Positions 44,381 to 53,719 of a stretch of 61,138 nt of DNA are shown in pieces. The DNA comes from JBQCHF01 sp051953655 (GTDB lineage Bacteria; Actinomycetota; Actinomycetes; Motilibacterales; Motilibacteraceae): NCBI GenBank assembly GCA_051953655.1, contig JBQCIO010000028.1, forward strand, positions 1 to 61,138, in the 5' to 3' direction. Under the pieces are notes generated by a model. It had not been told where the DNA came from. It worked only from the letters and a program-made list of their open reading frames with translations, and did no database searches. The number at the start of each line of letters is the position of its first letter. Position 1 is the stretch's first letter. A program made the translations under genes and the position numbers.

Positions 44381-44420
44381 TTGACACCCCGCTCACGCTG
44401 GGTAAATGGTTGCGCAATCG
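44381..44420 (+). promoter_or_regulatory. Promoter with overlapping LacI operator for the second opp operon
   Basis: TTGACA (44381-44386) and TAAATG (44403-44408) with a 16-base spacer fit a promoter. TGGTTGCGCAATCG (44407-44420) overlaps the -10 and start site, with palindromic core TTGCGCAA at 44410-44417. The substrate-binding gene starts 52 bases on. Confidence 0.62.
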
Positions 44421-44472
44421 TTCCCGCACCCGGCCGTTGTCCCCGTCAGCGGGGAACGCCCGAGGAGGTCGC

Positions 44473-46065
44473 ATGAAGATCCGTCACGTCGGGGTCGCCG
44501 TGACCAGCCTGGCCCTCGCATTCTCCACCGCGGCGTGCTCGTCCTCGTCGTCGGCCAGCGGGCAGTCCGGCGCTGGGGCTGCAGCGAGCAACAAGACCCT
44601 GGTCCTGGACACCGCTTTCCAGCTCAAGACCGTGGACCCCGGCCGGATGTTCGAGCCGACGGGTCTGATGATCGACCACGCCATGTACGACACGCTGCTC
44701 ACCTTCAAGGGCGGCGACGTCACCAAGCCGGTGCCGGACCTGGCCGAGTCCTACACGGCGTCGTCGGACGGCACCACGTACACCTTCAAGCTCACCACCA
44801 AGGCCAAGTTCTCCGACGGCACCCCGGTGACCTCCGCAGACGTGGTCTTCTCGCTGAACCGGGTGAAGAACCTCAAGGGGAACCCGTCGTTCCTCATGGA
44901 CGGCGTCACGGTGAGCGCTCCGGACGCCTCCACGGTCGTCCTCAAGAGCGACAAGCCGAACCCCGCCATCCCGTTCATCGTCCCCAACCCGGCCCTGGGC
45001 ATCCTCAACTCCAAGGCGGTGAAGGCCGCCGGTGGCTCTGACGCCGAGGGTGCGGACAAGTCGGACACGGCGGAGACGCAGCTCAACACGAAGTCGCAGG
45101 GCAGCGGCCCCTACGTGCTGGACAGCTACAGCACGACGACGCAGGTGGTCCTCACCGCCAACCCCAACTACTGGGGCACCCCGCCGGCCTACTCCAAGGT
45201 CGTCGTGCGCAACGTGCAGGCCAACGTGCAGCGGCTCAACGTGCTCAAGGGCGAGTCGCAGGTGGCCGTCGACCTCTCCCCGGACCAGGCCAAGGGCCTG
45301 GACGCCCTGCAGGTCGTGAACGGCGCGTCCCCCAACGTCTTCTTCGTCTTCACGAACAACAACCCGAAGATCTCGAAGACCACCTCGAACCCCAAGTTCC
45401 AGGAGGCCGTCCGCTACGGCATCGACTACCAGGGCCTGGTGACCCAGGCCGGGACCGGCGCCGTGCAGGCGCCCGGCGTCATCCCCACGATGTTCCTCGG
45501 AGCGCTCGGCGCCTCCGACGGGGTGAAGCGCGACGTCGACAAGGCCAAGGCCGCGCTGGCCGCCTCCGGCCTCACAAGCCCGACGGTGACCCTGAGCTAC
45601 CCCAGCGACATCCAGGTGAACGGCCTCAACTTCGGTGACCTCGCCGCCAAGGTCCAGGCGAACCTCAAGGACGTCGGGATCAACGTCAAGCTCGCGCCGG
45701 CGTCGGTGCAGACGGCGCTGGACACCTACCGGGCCGGGACCGAGGAGATGGGCCTGTGGGAGTGGGGCCCGGACTACCCGGACCCGGGCGACTACCTGAA
45801 CTTCCTGCCGGGTCAGCTGGTGGGCCTTCGGGCCGGCTGGGCCAAGGGCGCGGACTCGGCCCTCGAGTCGCTGGGCGACAAGGCGGGCACGACGACCGAC
45901 GACACCTCCCGCGCCGACCTCTACCACCAGATCCAGACGAGCATGAACCAGTCCAGCCCGTTCATGCCGCTCATCCAGCCGGCGCAGATCCTCGTCGGCG
46001 CCAAGTCGCTGAAGAACCTCCAGTCGAACGCCCTGTGGCTGGTCGGGATCAGTGAGCTCGGCTAG
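44473..46065 (+). CDS. Opp/Dpp-type ABC transporter substrate-binding lipoprotein (second importer)
   Basis: The 530-residue SBP_bac_5 lipoprotein has an N-terminal signal ending STAAC (lipobox) and a Ser/Ala-rich linker. Family segments are LKTVDPGRMFEPTGLMIDHA, SDGTTYTFKLTTKAKFSDGT and EAVRYGIDYQGL. GAGGAGGTCGC precedes ATG 44473. It differs clearly from the island's binding protein, so a different ligand is likely. A strong hairpin follows the gene at 46086. Confidence 0.94.
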   Translation: MKIRHVGVAVTSLALAFSTAACSSSSSASGQSGAGAAASNKTLVLDTAFQLKTVDPGRMFEPTGLMIDHAMYDTLLTFKGGDVTKPVPDLAESYTASSDGTTYTFKLTTKAKFSDGTPVTSADVVFSLNRVKNLKGNPSFLMDGVTVSAPDASTVVLKSDKPNPAIPFIVPNPALGILNSKAVKAAGGSDAEGADKSDTAETQLNTKSQGSGPYVLDSYSTTTQVVLTANPNYWGTPPAYSKVVVRNVQANVQRLNVLKGESQVAVDLSPDQAKGLDALQVVNGASPNVFFVFTNNNPKISKTTSNPKFQEAVRYGIDYQGLVTQAGTGAVQAPGVIPTMFLGALGASDGVKRDVDKAKAALAASGLTSPTVTLSYPSDIQVNGLNFGDLAAKVQANLKDVGINVKLAPASVQTALDTYRAGTEEMGLWEWGPDYPDPGDYLNFLPGQLVGLRAGWAKGADSALESLGDKAGTTTDDTSRADLYHQIQTSMNQSSPFMPLIQPAQILVGAKSLKNLQSNALWLVGISELG

Positions 46066-47137
46066 CACGACCCTCGCCGGAGCGAGCCCGCGCGCACGCA
46101 GCGCGCGGGCCCGCTCCGGCAGCTTCCTCCGCTTCATCGGCCGGCGGCTCGCGGCCGCGCTCGTTCTGTGCGTGGGGATCACGTTGGTCGCCTTCGTGCT
46201 GACCCAGCTGGTGCCGGGCGACCCGGCCGCCGCCAACCTCGGGCAGCGGGCGATCGGCGACCCGGAGGCCGTGGCCGCCTTCCGTGCCAAGTACGGCTTG
46301 GACAAGCCGCTGCCCGTGCAGTACCTGACCTACCTCGGGCATCTCGTGCAGGGCAACCTCGGCGAGTCCCAGCAGAGCCACCGGGGGGTGGCGCAGGACC
46401 TGGCCGAGTACGTGCCGGCCACGCTCGAGCTGGCCCTGTTCGCCATCGTGCTCTCGCTCGTGGTCGGGGTGGCGTTCGGCGTGCTCGCCGCCGTCACCCG
46501 CGACCGCTGGCCGGACCAGGTGCTGCGGGTCGTGAGCCTCGCCGGCGTCTCCATGCCGACGTTCTGGGTGGCTCTCGTCGCGTTCTACCTGCTGTTCTTC
46601 AAGTTCGGCCTGCTCCCCGGAGGCGGTCGGCTGGAACCTGGGATGACGGCCCCTCCGCACGTCACGGGGATGTTCAGCGTCGACGCCCTGCTCGCGGGTC
46701 AGTGGACCGTGTTCCGGTCCGCCGCGGCCCACCTGGTGATGCCGGCGCTCGTGCTGGCGGTCTACACCGTGGGCATGCTGCTGCGCTTCACCCGCGCGTC
46801 GGTGCTGGAGATCCTCGGCAACGACTACGTACGCGCCGCCAGGGCGAAGGGCCTGCCCGAGCGGACCGTCGTGCTGCGGCACGTCCTGCGCCCGGCGCTG
46901 CTGGCCATCATCACGGTCGCCGGCGTCGCGTTCGGCAGCCTGCTCTCCGGCGCGGTGCTGGTGGAGAACATCTTCTCCTGGCCGGGCCTGGGGCAGTACG
47001 CCTACCGGAGCGCGGTCAACCTCGACCTCCCGGCGATCATGGGGGTGAGCGTCGTCGTGGCCGTGGTCTACATCGTCATGAACCTGCTGGTGGACGTCCT
47101 CTACGGCGTCATCGACCCGCGGATGTGGCTGTGGTGA
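46052..47137 (+). CDS. Opp/Dpp-type ABC transporter permease (DppB-like, second importer)
   Basis: The 361-residue permease has the DppB N-terminal RRLAAALVLCVGITLVAFVL and QLVPGDPAAANLGQ, then six spans. The EAA loop is DYVRAARAKGLPERTVVLRH. The GTG at 46052 lies inside the end of the binding-protein gene, and its first 30 codons hold the hairpin region. A start nearer FLRFIGRR is possible, but no better start codon is clear. Confidence 0.9.
   Translation: MSSASTTLAGASPRARSARARSGSFLRFIGRRLAAALVLCVGITLVAFVLTQLVPGDPAAANLGQRAIGDPEAVAAFRAKYGLDKPLPVQYLTYLGHLVQGNLGESQQSHRGVAQDLAEYVPATLELALFAIVLSLVVGVAFGVLAAVTRDRWPDQVLRVVSLAGVSMPTFWVALVAFYLLFFKFGLLPGGGRLEPGMTAPPHVTGMFSVDALLAGQWTVFRSAAAHLVMPALVLAVYTVGMLLRFTRASVLEILGNDYVRAARAKGLPERTVVLRHVLRPALLAIITVAGVAFGSLLSGAVLVENIFSWPGLGQYAYRSAVNLDLPAIMGVSVVVAVVYIVMNLLVDVLYGVIDPRMWLW
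46086..46110. promoter_or_regulatory. Strong intercistronic hairpin after the binding-protein gene
   Basis: GCCCGCGCGC (46086-46095) and GCGCGCGGGC (46101-46110) form a ten-base-pair all-GC stem with loop ACGCA. It lies 21 bases after the binding-protein stop and inside the permease 5' region. Such hairpins often raise binding-protein output over permease output. Confidence 0.6.
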
Positions 47138-48021
47138 GCGCCGACGCGGTCCAGGGAGCCCTGGCGCCGGCGCAGGACCGGCGCTCGCGGGCGGCCACGC
47201 GGTCGCCCTGGCGCCAGCCGCTCGCCGCCGTCGGTGTGGTGATGATCGCGGTGTGGGTGGCGGTGGCCGTGCTCGCGCCGCTGCTGGCCCCCTACGGCCC
47301 CCTGGCGCAGGACGCCCCGAAGCTGCTCGCACCGTCCGCGCAGCACCTCTTCGGCACCGACGAGCTGGGACGCGACGTGCTCTCCCGGGTCATGTACGGC
47401 GCGCGGCTCTCCCTGCCGCTGGCGGTGATGCTCGTCGTGCTCGCCGTGCTGGTGGGTGCCGTGGTCGGCGGTGTGGCCGGCTTCTTCGGCGGCTGGGTCG
47501 ACGGCACACTGATGCGCCTGGCGGACCTGGTCTTCGCGTTCCCGGGGATCATCCTGGCGATGGCGGTCGCCGCCGCGCTCGGCCCGCAGCTGCGCAACGC
47601 GGTGCTCGCCGTGGTCGTGGTGTCCTGGCCCTCCTACGCCCGGCTGGTGCGGGGTCTGGTGCTCTCCGCCCGCACCTCGGACTACGTCTCCGCCAGCCGG
47701 CTGCTGGGGGCTTCCGCGGCGCGCACGATGGTGGTGGACCTCCGCCCGAACATCGCCGGCCCGGTGCTGGTCATGGCCGCGCTCGACGTCGGCAACGCCG
47801 TGCTGCTGCTCTCGGGCCTGTCCTTCCTCGGTCTGGGCGCCCAGCCGCCGCCCGCGGAGTGGGGGGCGATGGTGGCCGCCGGCGCCGACAACTTCGACCG
47901 CTGGTGGGTGGGCCTCTTCCCCGGCCTGGCGATCCTCACGGTGGTGCTGGCCTTCAACTTCGTCGGTGACACGCTGCGGGACGCCCTCGACCCGCGCACG
48001 GCCCGCGCGATCAGGGACTGA
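47134..48021 (+). CDS. Opp/Dpp-type ABC transporter permease (DppC-like, second importer)
   Basis: The 295-residue permease has the DppC segment LFGTDELGRDVLSRVMYGAR, the EAA loop SDYVSASRLLGASAARTMVV and a late LSGLSFLGLGAQPPPAEWGA. GTG 47134 overlaps the preceding stop by four bases. The cytoplasmic N-terminal 30 residues are basic. Confidence 0.94.
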   Translation: MSADAVQGALAPAQDRRSRAATRSPWRQPLAAVGVVMIAVWVAVAVLAPLLAPYGPLAQDAPKLLAPSAQHLFGTDELGRDVLSRVMYGARLSLPLAVMLVVLAVLVGAVVGGVAGFFGGWVDGTLMRLADLVFAFPGIILAMAVAAALGPQLRNAVLAVVVVSWPSYARLVRGLVLSARTSDYVSASRLLGASAARTMVVDLRPNIAGPVLVMAALDVGNAVLLLSGLSFLGLGAQPPPAEWGAMVAAGADNFDRWWVGLFPGLAILTVVLAFNFVGDTLRDALDPRTARAIRD

Positions 48022-48023
48022 CC

Positions 48024-48998
48024 ATGGGAACCCTGCTCGAGGTCGAGGACCTCACCGTGTGGCTAGCCACCCGTCGCGGTCCCCGCAAGGCCGTCGACGG
48101 GCTCAGCTTCACCGTGGACGAGGGGGAGATCTTCGGCATCGCCGGGGAGAGCGGCAGCGGCAAGACGATGACGGCGATGGCGCTGCTGCGGCTGCTGCCG
48201 CACGCGGCGCGGACCTCCGGACGGGCGCGGCTGCTCGGCGAGGACCTGCTGGCGCTGCCGGCCAAGCGGATGCGCGCGGTCCGCGGCCGGCAGGTGGCGA
48301 TGGTCTTCCAGGACCCGAGCACCAGCCTGCACCCCATGCTCACCGTCGAGCGGCAGGTCACCGAGCACATGCGCCACCACCTCGGTCTCGGCGAGTCCGA
48401 GGCGCGGGCCCGCGCGGTGGAGCTGCTCGCCACGGTGCGCATCCCCGATCCCGAACGTGCGCTCGGGCTGCACCCCGGGGAGTTCTCCGGCGGCATGCGC
48501 CAGCGGATCGCCATCGCGGTCGCGCTGGCCTGCGAGCCCCGGCTGCTGCTGGCCGACGAGCCGACCACGGCTCTGGACGTCACCGTGCAGGCCGGGATCC
48601 TGCGGCTGCTGGACCGGCTGCGCCGCGAGCGCGGCCTCGGGGTCATCGTCATCACCCACGACCGCGGCGTGATGTCGGCCGTGGCCGACCGCATCTGCGT
48701 GCTCTACGGCGGCCGGCTGGCCGAGCTGGGCCGGCGCGACGAGGTGCTCACCTCGCCCCGCCACCCCTACACCCGAGGCCTGCTCGACGCCCTGCCGCAC
48801 CCGGAGTCCGGGCGGGCCGAGCTGCGCCCGATCCCCGGCTCCCCGCCCGCGCTCGGCGAGGTGCCGGACGGGTGCGCGTTCGCCGCCCGGTGCGCGCACG
48901 CCCTGGACTCGTGCCGGGCGCAGCGCCCGACCGTGAAGATCGTGGGCGAGGGCCACCTGCTCGCCTGCCCGCCCGAGCCGCTGCGGAGCGGGACATGA
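48024..48998 (+). CDS. Opp/Dpp-type ABC transporter ATP-binding protein (OppD-like, second importer)
   Basis: The 324-residue ATPase has Walker A GESGSGKT, signature FSGGMRQRI, Walker B LLLADEPTTALD and ITHDRGVM. The C-terminal Cys segment CAFAARCAHALDSC is present. It starts two bases after the permease stop. Length is usual for OppD, and it overlaps the OppF-like gene by four bases. Confidence 0.93.
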   Translation: MGTLLEVEDLTVWLATRRGPRKAVDGLSFTVDEGEIFGIAGESGSGKTMTAMALLRLLPHAARTSGRARLLGEDLLALPAKRMRAVRGRQVAMVFQDPSTSLHPMLTVERQVTEHMRHHLGLGESEARARAVELLATVRIPDPERALGLHPGEFSGGMRQRIAIAVALACEPRLLLADEPTTALDVTVQAGILRLLDRLRRERGLGVIVITHDRGVMSAVADRICVLYGGRLAELGRRDEVLTSPRHPYTRGLLDALPHPESGRAELRPIPGSPPALGEVPDGCAFAARCAHALDSCRAQRPTVKIVGEGHLLACPPEPLRSGT

Positions 48999-49987
48999 CC
49001 CTGCTGTCGGTCCAGGACCTGGTGGTCGAGTACCAGCGGCGCGGGCGGCCGGCGCTGCGCGCGGTCGACGGGGTCAGCCTCGAGGTGGCACGCGGGGAGA
49101 TCCTCGGCCTGGTCGGTGAGTCCGGCTGCGGGAAGTCCACCCTGGGGCGGGCCGTCGTCGGGCTGCAGCCGGCCGCCGCGGGGCGGATCGTCTTCGACGG
49201 GCACCCGGTCTCGGCCCTGGGCCGACGGGTCCGGCCGGGACAGCTGCGCGGCCTGCAGATGGTCTTCCAGGACCCCTACGGCTCGCTGAACCCGCGCCGC
49301 AAGGTCGGCGAGCAGGTGGCGGACGGCCTCGTGCTCGCCGGCTCCGACGGCACGTCCGCGAAGCGCGAGGTCGCCGCGCTGCTGGAGCGTGTGGGCCTGT
49401 CCGCGGACGCGGCCGGCCGCTTCCCGCACGAGTTCTCCGGCGGCCAGCGCCAGCGGATCGCGATCGCCCGCACCCTGGCGGCACGCCCCTCAGCCATCGT
49501 GGCCGACGAGCCGATCAGCGCCCTGGACGCCTCCGCGCAGGCGCAGGTGGCCAACCTCCTGGTCTCGCTGGTGCGGGAGATGGACATGGCCATGGTGTTC
49601 ATCTCCCACGACCTCTCGGTGGTCCGGCAGATCGCCGACCGGACCGCGGTCATGTACCTCGGCCGGCTGGTCGAGCTCGGCGACACCGAGGGCGTCTGGT
49701 CCGCGCCGACGCACCCCTACAGCGAGGCGCTCATGGCCGCGGTGCCGCGGGCCGACGGGGCCGGCACGCTCCCGCAGGACCTGCCCGGCGACGTCCCGGA
49801 CCCGTCCCGGCCTCCCACCGGGTGCCGCTTCCACCCCCGCTGCCCACTGGCCCAGGCGCGCTGCGCGGAGGAGGACCCGCAGCTGGTGCTCCTCGAGGAC
49901 CGGCGGCAGGTCGCCTGTGTCCTGCACGCCGACGGTGGCGCGGTCCGACGTCCGGGCGCCCTGGTGCCCGCCCCCATCGAGGAGTGA
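48995..49987 (+). CDS. Opp/Dpp-type ABC transporter ATP-binding protein (OppF-like, second importer)
   Basis: The 330-residue ATPase has Walker A GESGCGKST, intact signature FSGGQRQRI, Walker B IVADEPISALDAS and ISHDLSV. The C-terminal GCRFHPRCPLAQARC is the oligopeptide-type Cys cluster. Its ATG overlaps the OppD-like stop. The importer is therefore complete: one binding protein, two permeases and two ATPases. Confidence 0.94.
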   Translation: MTLLSVQDLVVEYQRRGRPALRAVDGVSLEVARGEILGLVGESGCGKSTLGRAVVGLQPAAAGRIVFDGHPVSALGRRVRPGQLRGLQMVFQDPYGSLNPRRKVGEQVADGLVLAGSDGTSAKREVAALLERVGLSADAAGRFPHEFSGGQRQRIAIARTLAARPSAIVADEPISALDASAQAQVANLLVSLVREMDMAMVFISHDLSVVRQIADRTAVMYLGRLVELGDTEGVWSAPTHPYSEALMAAVPRADGAGTLPQDLPGDVPDPSRPPTGCRFHPRCPLAQARCAEEDPQLVLLEDRRQVACVLHADGGAVRRPGALVPAPIEE

Positions 49988-49994
49988 CACGCCC

Positions 49995-51185
49995 ATGTGG
50001 CTGGTGAACGCGAACGTGGTCGACGTCGAGACGGGCGAGCGTCTGCGCGGTCGCGCAGTGCACGTCGACGGGAGCGGGCGGATCGACGCGGTGGACAGCG
50101 GCTGGGCAGGGGACGGCGGCGAGGACGTCGTCGACGTGGCCGGTCGCTGGCTTCTTCCGGGCCTGATCAGCTGCCACACCCACCTGTCGGTGGTGTTCCC
50201 GTTCGCCGACACCGACGAGGCCGAGGACCCGGGCATCACGGCGTTCCGTGCGGCCAGCCGGGCCCGGGACGCGCTGCAGGCGGGCATCACGACGATCCGC
50301 TGCGTGCACGAGCAGAACGCGGTCGACCTCTCGCTGCGTCGAGCCGCGGCACGTGGCTGGATCACCGCCCCCCGCATCCGCGCCGCCGGCCGCGCGGTGT
50401 CCACCCGCGGCGGTCACGGCGAGGGCTCCGCGTGCGTCTATGCGACGGGGGAGCAGGAGTTCTACGAGGCCGCTGCCGCCGAGCTCGCCGCCGGCGCGGA
50501 CCACGTCAAGATCTTCATCAACGGCGGCCTCGCCCGAGCCGGCGAGCACTTCTCCGCTCCGGAGATGACCGACGGCGAGATCCGCGGCGCCGTCCGGGCT
50601 GCGCACGAGCACGACGCCTACGTGGTCGCCCACTCCGGTGACCCGGTGGCCATCCGGCAGGCGCTGGCCCAGGGCGTGCGTTCCTTCGAGCACGCCTACC
50701 GGCTCGACGAGGAGACCGCCCGGCTGCTCGCCGAGCGCGACGCCTTCCTCACCCCGACGCTGTGCGTCACGCGCTCGGAGTCCTGGATGCGGGCCAACGG
50801 TTTCGAGGAGCACTCCATCCAGAACGCGCTGGCCGCCAGCGAGGAGCACCTGGCCAGCATCCAGCGCGCCATAGCCGCCGGCGTCACGCTGGTCAACGGC
50901 ACCGACTACCCGCCGGGCGACCTCGTGGACGGGGCACCGGCCGCCGTGCACGAGCTGCTGCTCATGGCCGGTGCGGGACTGACCCCGCTGCAGGCGCTGC
51001 AATCGGTGTCCACCACGGCCGCTCGGCTGCTGCGGATCGAGAACCACGTCGGACAGATCCGTCCCGGCTTCGTCGGCGACGTGGTCGCCGTGGACGCCGA
51101 CCCCTTGGACGACCTCGAGGCCCTGCGAGGGATCAGCCTGGTCGTGCAGGCCGGTCAGGTGGTCCGGGACGGCGCGGCGGCATGA
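49995..51185 (+). CDS. Imidazolonepropionase-like/prolidase-like metal-dependent amidohydrolase
   Basis: The 396-residue enzyme has the amidohydrolase pattern: LLPGLISCHTHL (first two His), the carbamylated-lysine candidate in HVKIFINGG, His in VVAHSGD and SFEHAYRL, and the Asp in LVNGTDYPPGD. Similar enzymes hydrolyse Xaa-Pro or other dipeptides and lactam-type rings. It starts eight bases after the ABC operon and overlaps the fusion gene by four. It is cytoplasmic with no signal. Its exact substrate is unknown. Confidence 0.88.
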   Translation: MWLVNANVVDVETGERLRGRAVHVDGSGRIDAVDSGWAGDGGEDVVDVAGRWLLPGLISCHTHLSVVFPFADTDEAEDPGITAFRAASRARDALQAGITTIRCVHEQNAVDLSLRRAAARGWITAPRIRAAGRAVSTRGGHGEGSACVYATGEQEFYEAAAAELAAGADHVKIFINGGLARAGEHFSAPEMTDGEIRGAVRAAHEHDAYVVAHSGDPVAIRQALAQGVRSFEHAYRLDEETARLLAERDAFLTPTLCVTRSESWMRANGFEEHSIQNALAASEEHLASIQRAIAAGVTLVNGTDYPPGDLVDGAPAAVHELLLMAGAGLTPLQALQSVSTTAARLLRIENHVGQIRPGFVGDVVAVDADPLDDLEALRGISLVVQAGQVVRDGAAA

Positions 51186-53719
51186 GCGTGCGACCTGAGG
51201 CGCCCGCGCGGGACGCCGTCCAGACCGAGCTGGCCTCGCTCGCCGAGGACTGGTGGGCGTTCCGTCGTCGCCGGGCCCCGCGGTCGCGGGACGACATCCC
51301 TCGGGTGGTGCGGCCGGAGGACTGGCGGCCGAGCTGGACCCGCGAGGACGTGGCCGCCGACCTTGCCCGGGCCACGGAGGTGCAGGCGCGGCTGGCGCAG
51401 ATGCGGAGCCTGGACCGTCCTGACCTCGAGGTGCCCCTGCGGCTGCTGGAGTCGGCGACCGCCCGGGTGCGCTGGGAGGTCGAGATCCTCGCGTCCTGGC
51501 GCCGGGACCCGTGGTTCTACCTGGACCAGAGCCTCGGTCACGTCTACGACGTGCTGCTGTCGCCGGCGCCCTTCGACGCCGCCCGCACCCAGGCCGTCGT
51601 CGAACGGCTTCGCTGGATCCCCGCCACCCTCGAGCAGTCGCGCGAGAACCTGGCCGGATCCGCTTTCCGGGAGCTGGCCGAGCTGGCGCTCGCGGACAGC
51701 GCTGCGGCCGCCGACCAGGTGCGCGAGGCCATCGAGCGGCTCGCGCCGTCGCTGCCGGACGGGTCCGGCGACGAGGCATCCGCGGCTGCGGCGTCGGCTG
51801 CGGAGGCGGTGCGGTCCTGGCGGGACTGGCTCAGGAACCAGCTACCCGGGCTGCCACGCCATTGCCCGGTGGGGGGCGCCGGCTTCGGCTTCTACCTCCA
51901 CCGGGTGGCGCTGCTCCCGTGGTCCGCGGAGGAGATCCTCGTGCGAGCCCGTCAGGAGCGCGACCGGGCCGAGGCGTTCGAGCTGTTCGAGCGAGCCCGT
52001 TCGGGCCCCGCCGTCCTGGCCCCTGCCGACGAGACGGCGACGGAGCAGGCCGAGCGGGAACGGCTGGCCGAGCTCGAGGTCCGTGCGTTCTACGAGCGAC
52101 GCGGGCTGCTGAGCCAACCGGAGTTCCTCCGGCACTACACCAACCTCCCGCGCCCGGCCTACCTGGAGCCGCTGCGCTGGCTCGGGGTGAGCGACGATCT
52201 CACCGACGAGACCCGGCTCGACCAGGACGGAGTGAGCTACGTCCCCGCGCCCGGCCCCGACCTCCCCTACTTCTACCGGGCGAACGCCGCCGATCCACGC
52301 GCCGGCATCGTCCACGAGGGGGCGCACTACCAGCAGCTGGCCCTCAGCTGGCGGCACCCGGACGTCGCGCACCGGCACTTCTACGACTCCACCCCCAATG
52401 AAGGAATCGCCTTCTACAACGAGGAGATGCTGCTTCAGGCCGGGCTGTTCGACGACGCACCGGTCACCCGCGCCATCGTCTACAACTTCATGCGGTTGCG
52501 GGCGATCCGCGTGGAGGTGGACGTGCGGCTCGCCCTCGGGGAGATCGGAATCGAGGAGGCCGCGCAGGTCCTCGAGCGAGCGGTGCCGATGGACCGCGAC
52601 ACCGCGGCGGACGAGGCGGCGTTCTTCGCGGCGACGCCGGGGCAGGGGCTGAGCTACCAGACCGGGAAGAGCCAGCTGCTCGGTCTGCTCGCCGACTGCG
52701 CTCGCCGGGACGGTGAGGGGTTCGATCTCCGCGGCTTCCACGACGCACTGTGGAACGACGGCAACATTCCCTTGGCGGTGCAGCGACTTCAGCTGCTCGA
52801 CGACGCATCGGAGCTGCGGCGCGCCGACGAGCTGGCCCGGCTGGCAGAGGCCGACCCAGGGGTGGCCTCGCACGAGGCGGACGTGCGGACGTTGGCCGAG
52901 CGCCTGATGGCCGCGATCCTGTCCGGCGACGCCGAGACCGTCGCCCGGATCTACGCCGACGACGTCGTCGTCTGGCACAACACCGACGGCATCGAACGCG
53001 ACAAGGCCTACAGCGTCGAGGCCGTGCGGCGGATGGCGCGGGAGTTCGACCACTTCTCGGCCAGTGACCTGCGCATCGAGCTGCTGCCCGACGGCTACTT
53101 CCAGCGCTGCGTCTTCCAGATCCGCTGGCGGGGGGACGACCGCACCCAGCAGGCCCACGCGGCGATGCGGGTGACGGTCAGGGACGGTCAGGTGGCGCGG
53201 ATCGAGGAGTACACCGACTCCGCGCAGGGACAGCCGCCGGTACCGGCAGCCCCTGGAACCGGGGCGGAACCCCTCGCGACCGGACGCGCCGAGTTCGCCA
53301 GGTTCCGTGACGGCACCGGCTGGGAACGTGCTGCCGGCTACTCGCGGGCCGCCCGGCACGGCGACCTCGTCGCGGTGAGCGGCACGACCGCGCACGGGCC
53401 GGACGGGGTGCTGCACCCGGGCGACACCTACCGGCAGGCGCTCGCCTGCCTGCACCGGGCCGTCGCCGCCGCCGAGAAGCTGGGTGCGCACCGCGAGACG
53501 GTCGTGCGCAGCAGGCTCCTCCTCGCGCCCGGGGCCGACTGGGAGGCGGCGGCCCGGGCCCACGCGGAGGTGCTGGGCGACGTCGCCCCCGCCAACACCA
53601 CGCTCTACGTCGGGGCGCTGGTCGGCGAGGGCTTCCTCGTCGAGGTCGAGCTGGACGCCCTCGCCGTCGACGACGACGTCGCCGACGGACATGCGGCCCA
53701 TGGGGAAGGCGACGGATGA
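51182..53719 (+). CDS. Triple-domain fusion: DUF885 hydrolase, SnoaL/NTF2-like and RidA-like domains
   Basis: The 845-residue chain joins three folds. Residues 1 to about 570 match DUF885, a zinc-peptidase-like family: IVHEGAHYQQL (His near 378) and PNEGIAFYNEEM (Glu near 406). Residues about 575-690 are NTF2/SnoaL-like (MAAILSGDAETVARIYADDV, VVWHNTDG, RVTVRDGQVARIEEYTD). Residues about 705-830 resemble RidA, which hydrolyses enamines and imines (GDLVAVSGTTAHGPDGVLHP, CLHRAVAAAEKLGAHRETVV and VEVELDALAV). The reading frame is continuous with no internal stop, and uniform codon use argues against an error. ATG overlaps the amidohydrolase stop and the LLM gene overlaps its own stop. Confidence 0.78.
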   Translation: MSVRPEAPARDAVQTELASLAEDWWAFRRRRAPRSRDDIPRVVRPEDWRPSWTREDVAADLARATEVQARLAQMRSLDRPDLEVPLRLLESATARVRWEVEILASWRRDPWFYLDQSLGHVYDVLLSPAPFDAARTQAVVERLRWIPATLEQSRENLAGSAFRELAELALADSAAAADQVREAIERLAPSLPDGSGDEASAAAASAAEAVRSWRDWLRNQLPGLPRHCPVGGAGFGFYLHRVALLPWSAEEILVRARQERDRAEAFELFERARSGPAVLAPADETATEQAERERLAELEVRAFYERRGLLSQPEFLRHYTNLPRPAYLEPLRWLGVSDDLTDETRLDQDGVSYVPAPGPDLPYFYRANAADPRAGIVHEGAHYQQLALSWRHPDVAHRHFYDSTPNEGIAFYNEEMLLQAGLFDDAPVTRAIVYNFMRLRAIRVEVDVRLALGEIGIEEAAQVLERAVPMDRDTAADEAAFFAATPGQGLSYQTGKSQLLGLLADCARRDGEGFDLRGFHDALWNDGNIPLAVQRLQLLDDASELRRADELARLAEADPGVASHEADVRTLAERLMAAILSGDAETVARIYADDVVVWHNTDGIERDKAYSVEAVRRMAREFDHFSASDLRIELLPDGYFQRCVFQIRWRGDDRTQQAHAAMRVTVRDGQVARIEEYTDSAQGQPPVPAAPGTGAEPLATGRAEFARFRDGTGWERAAGYSRAARHGDLVAVSGTTAHGPDGVLHPGDTYRQALACLHRAVAAAEKLGAHRETVVRSRLLLAPGADWEAAARAHAEVLGDVAPANTTLYVGALVGEGFLVEVELDALAVDDDVADGHAAHGEGDG

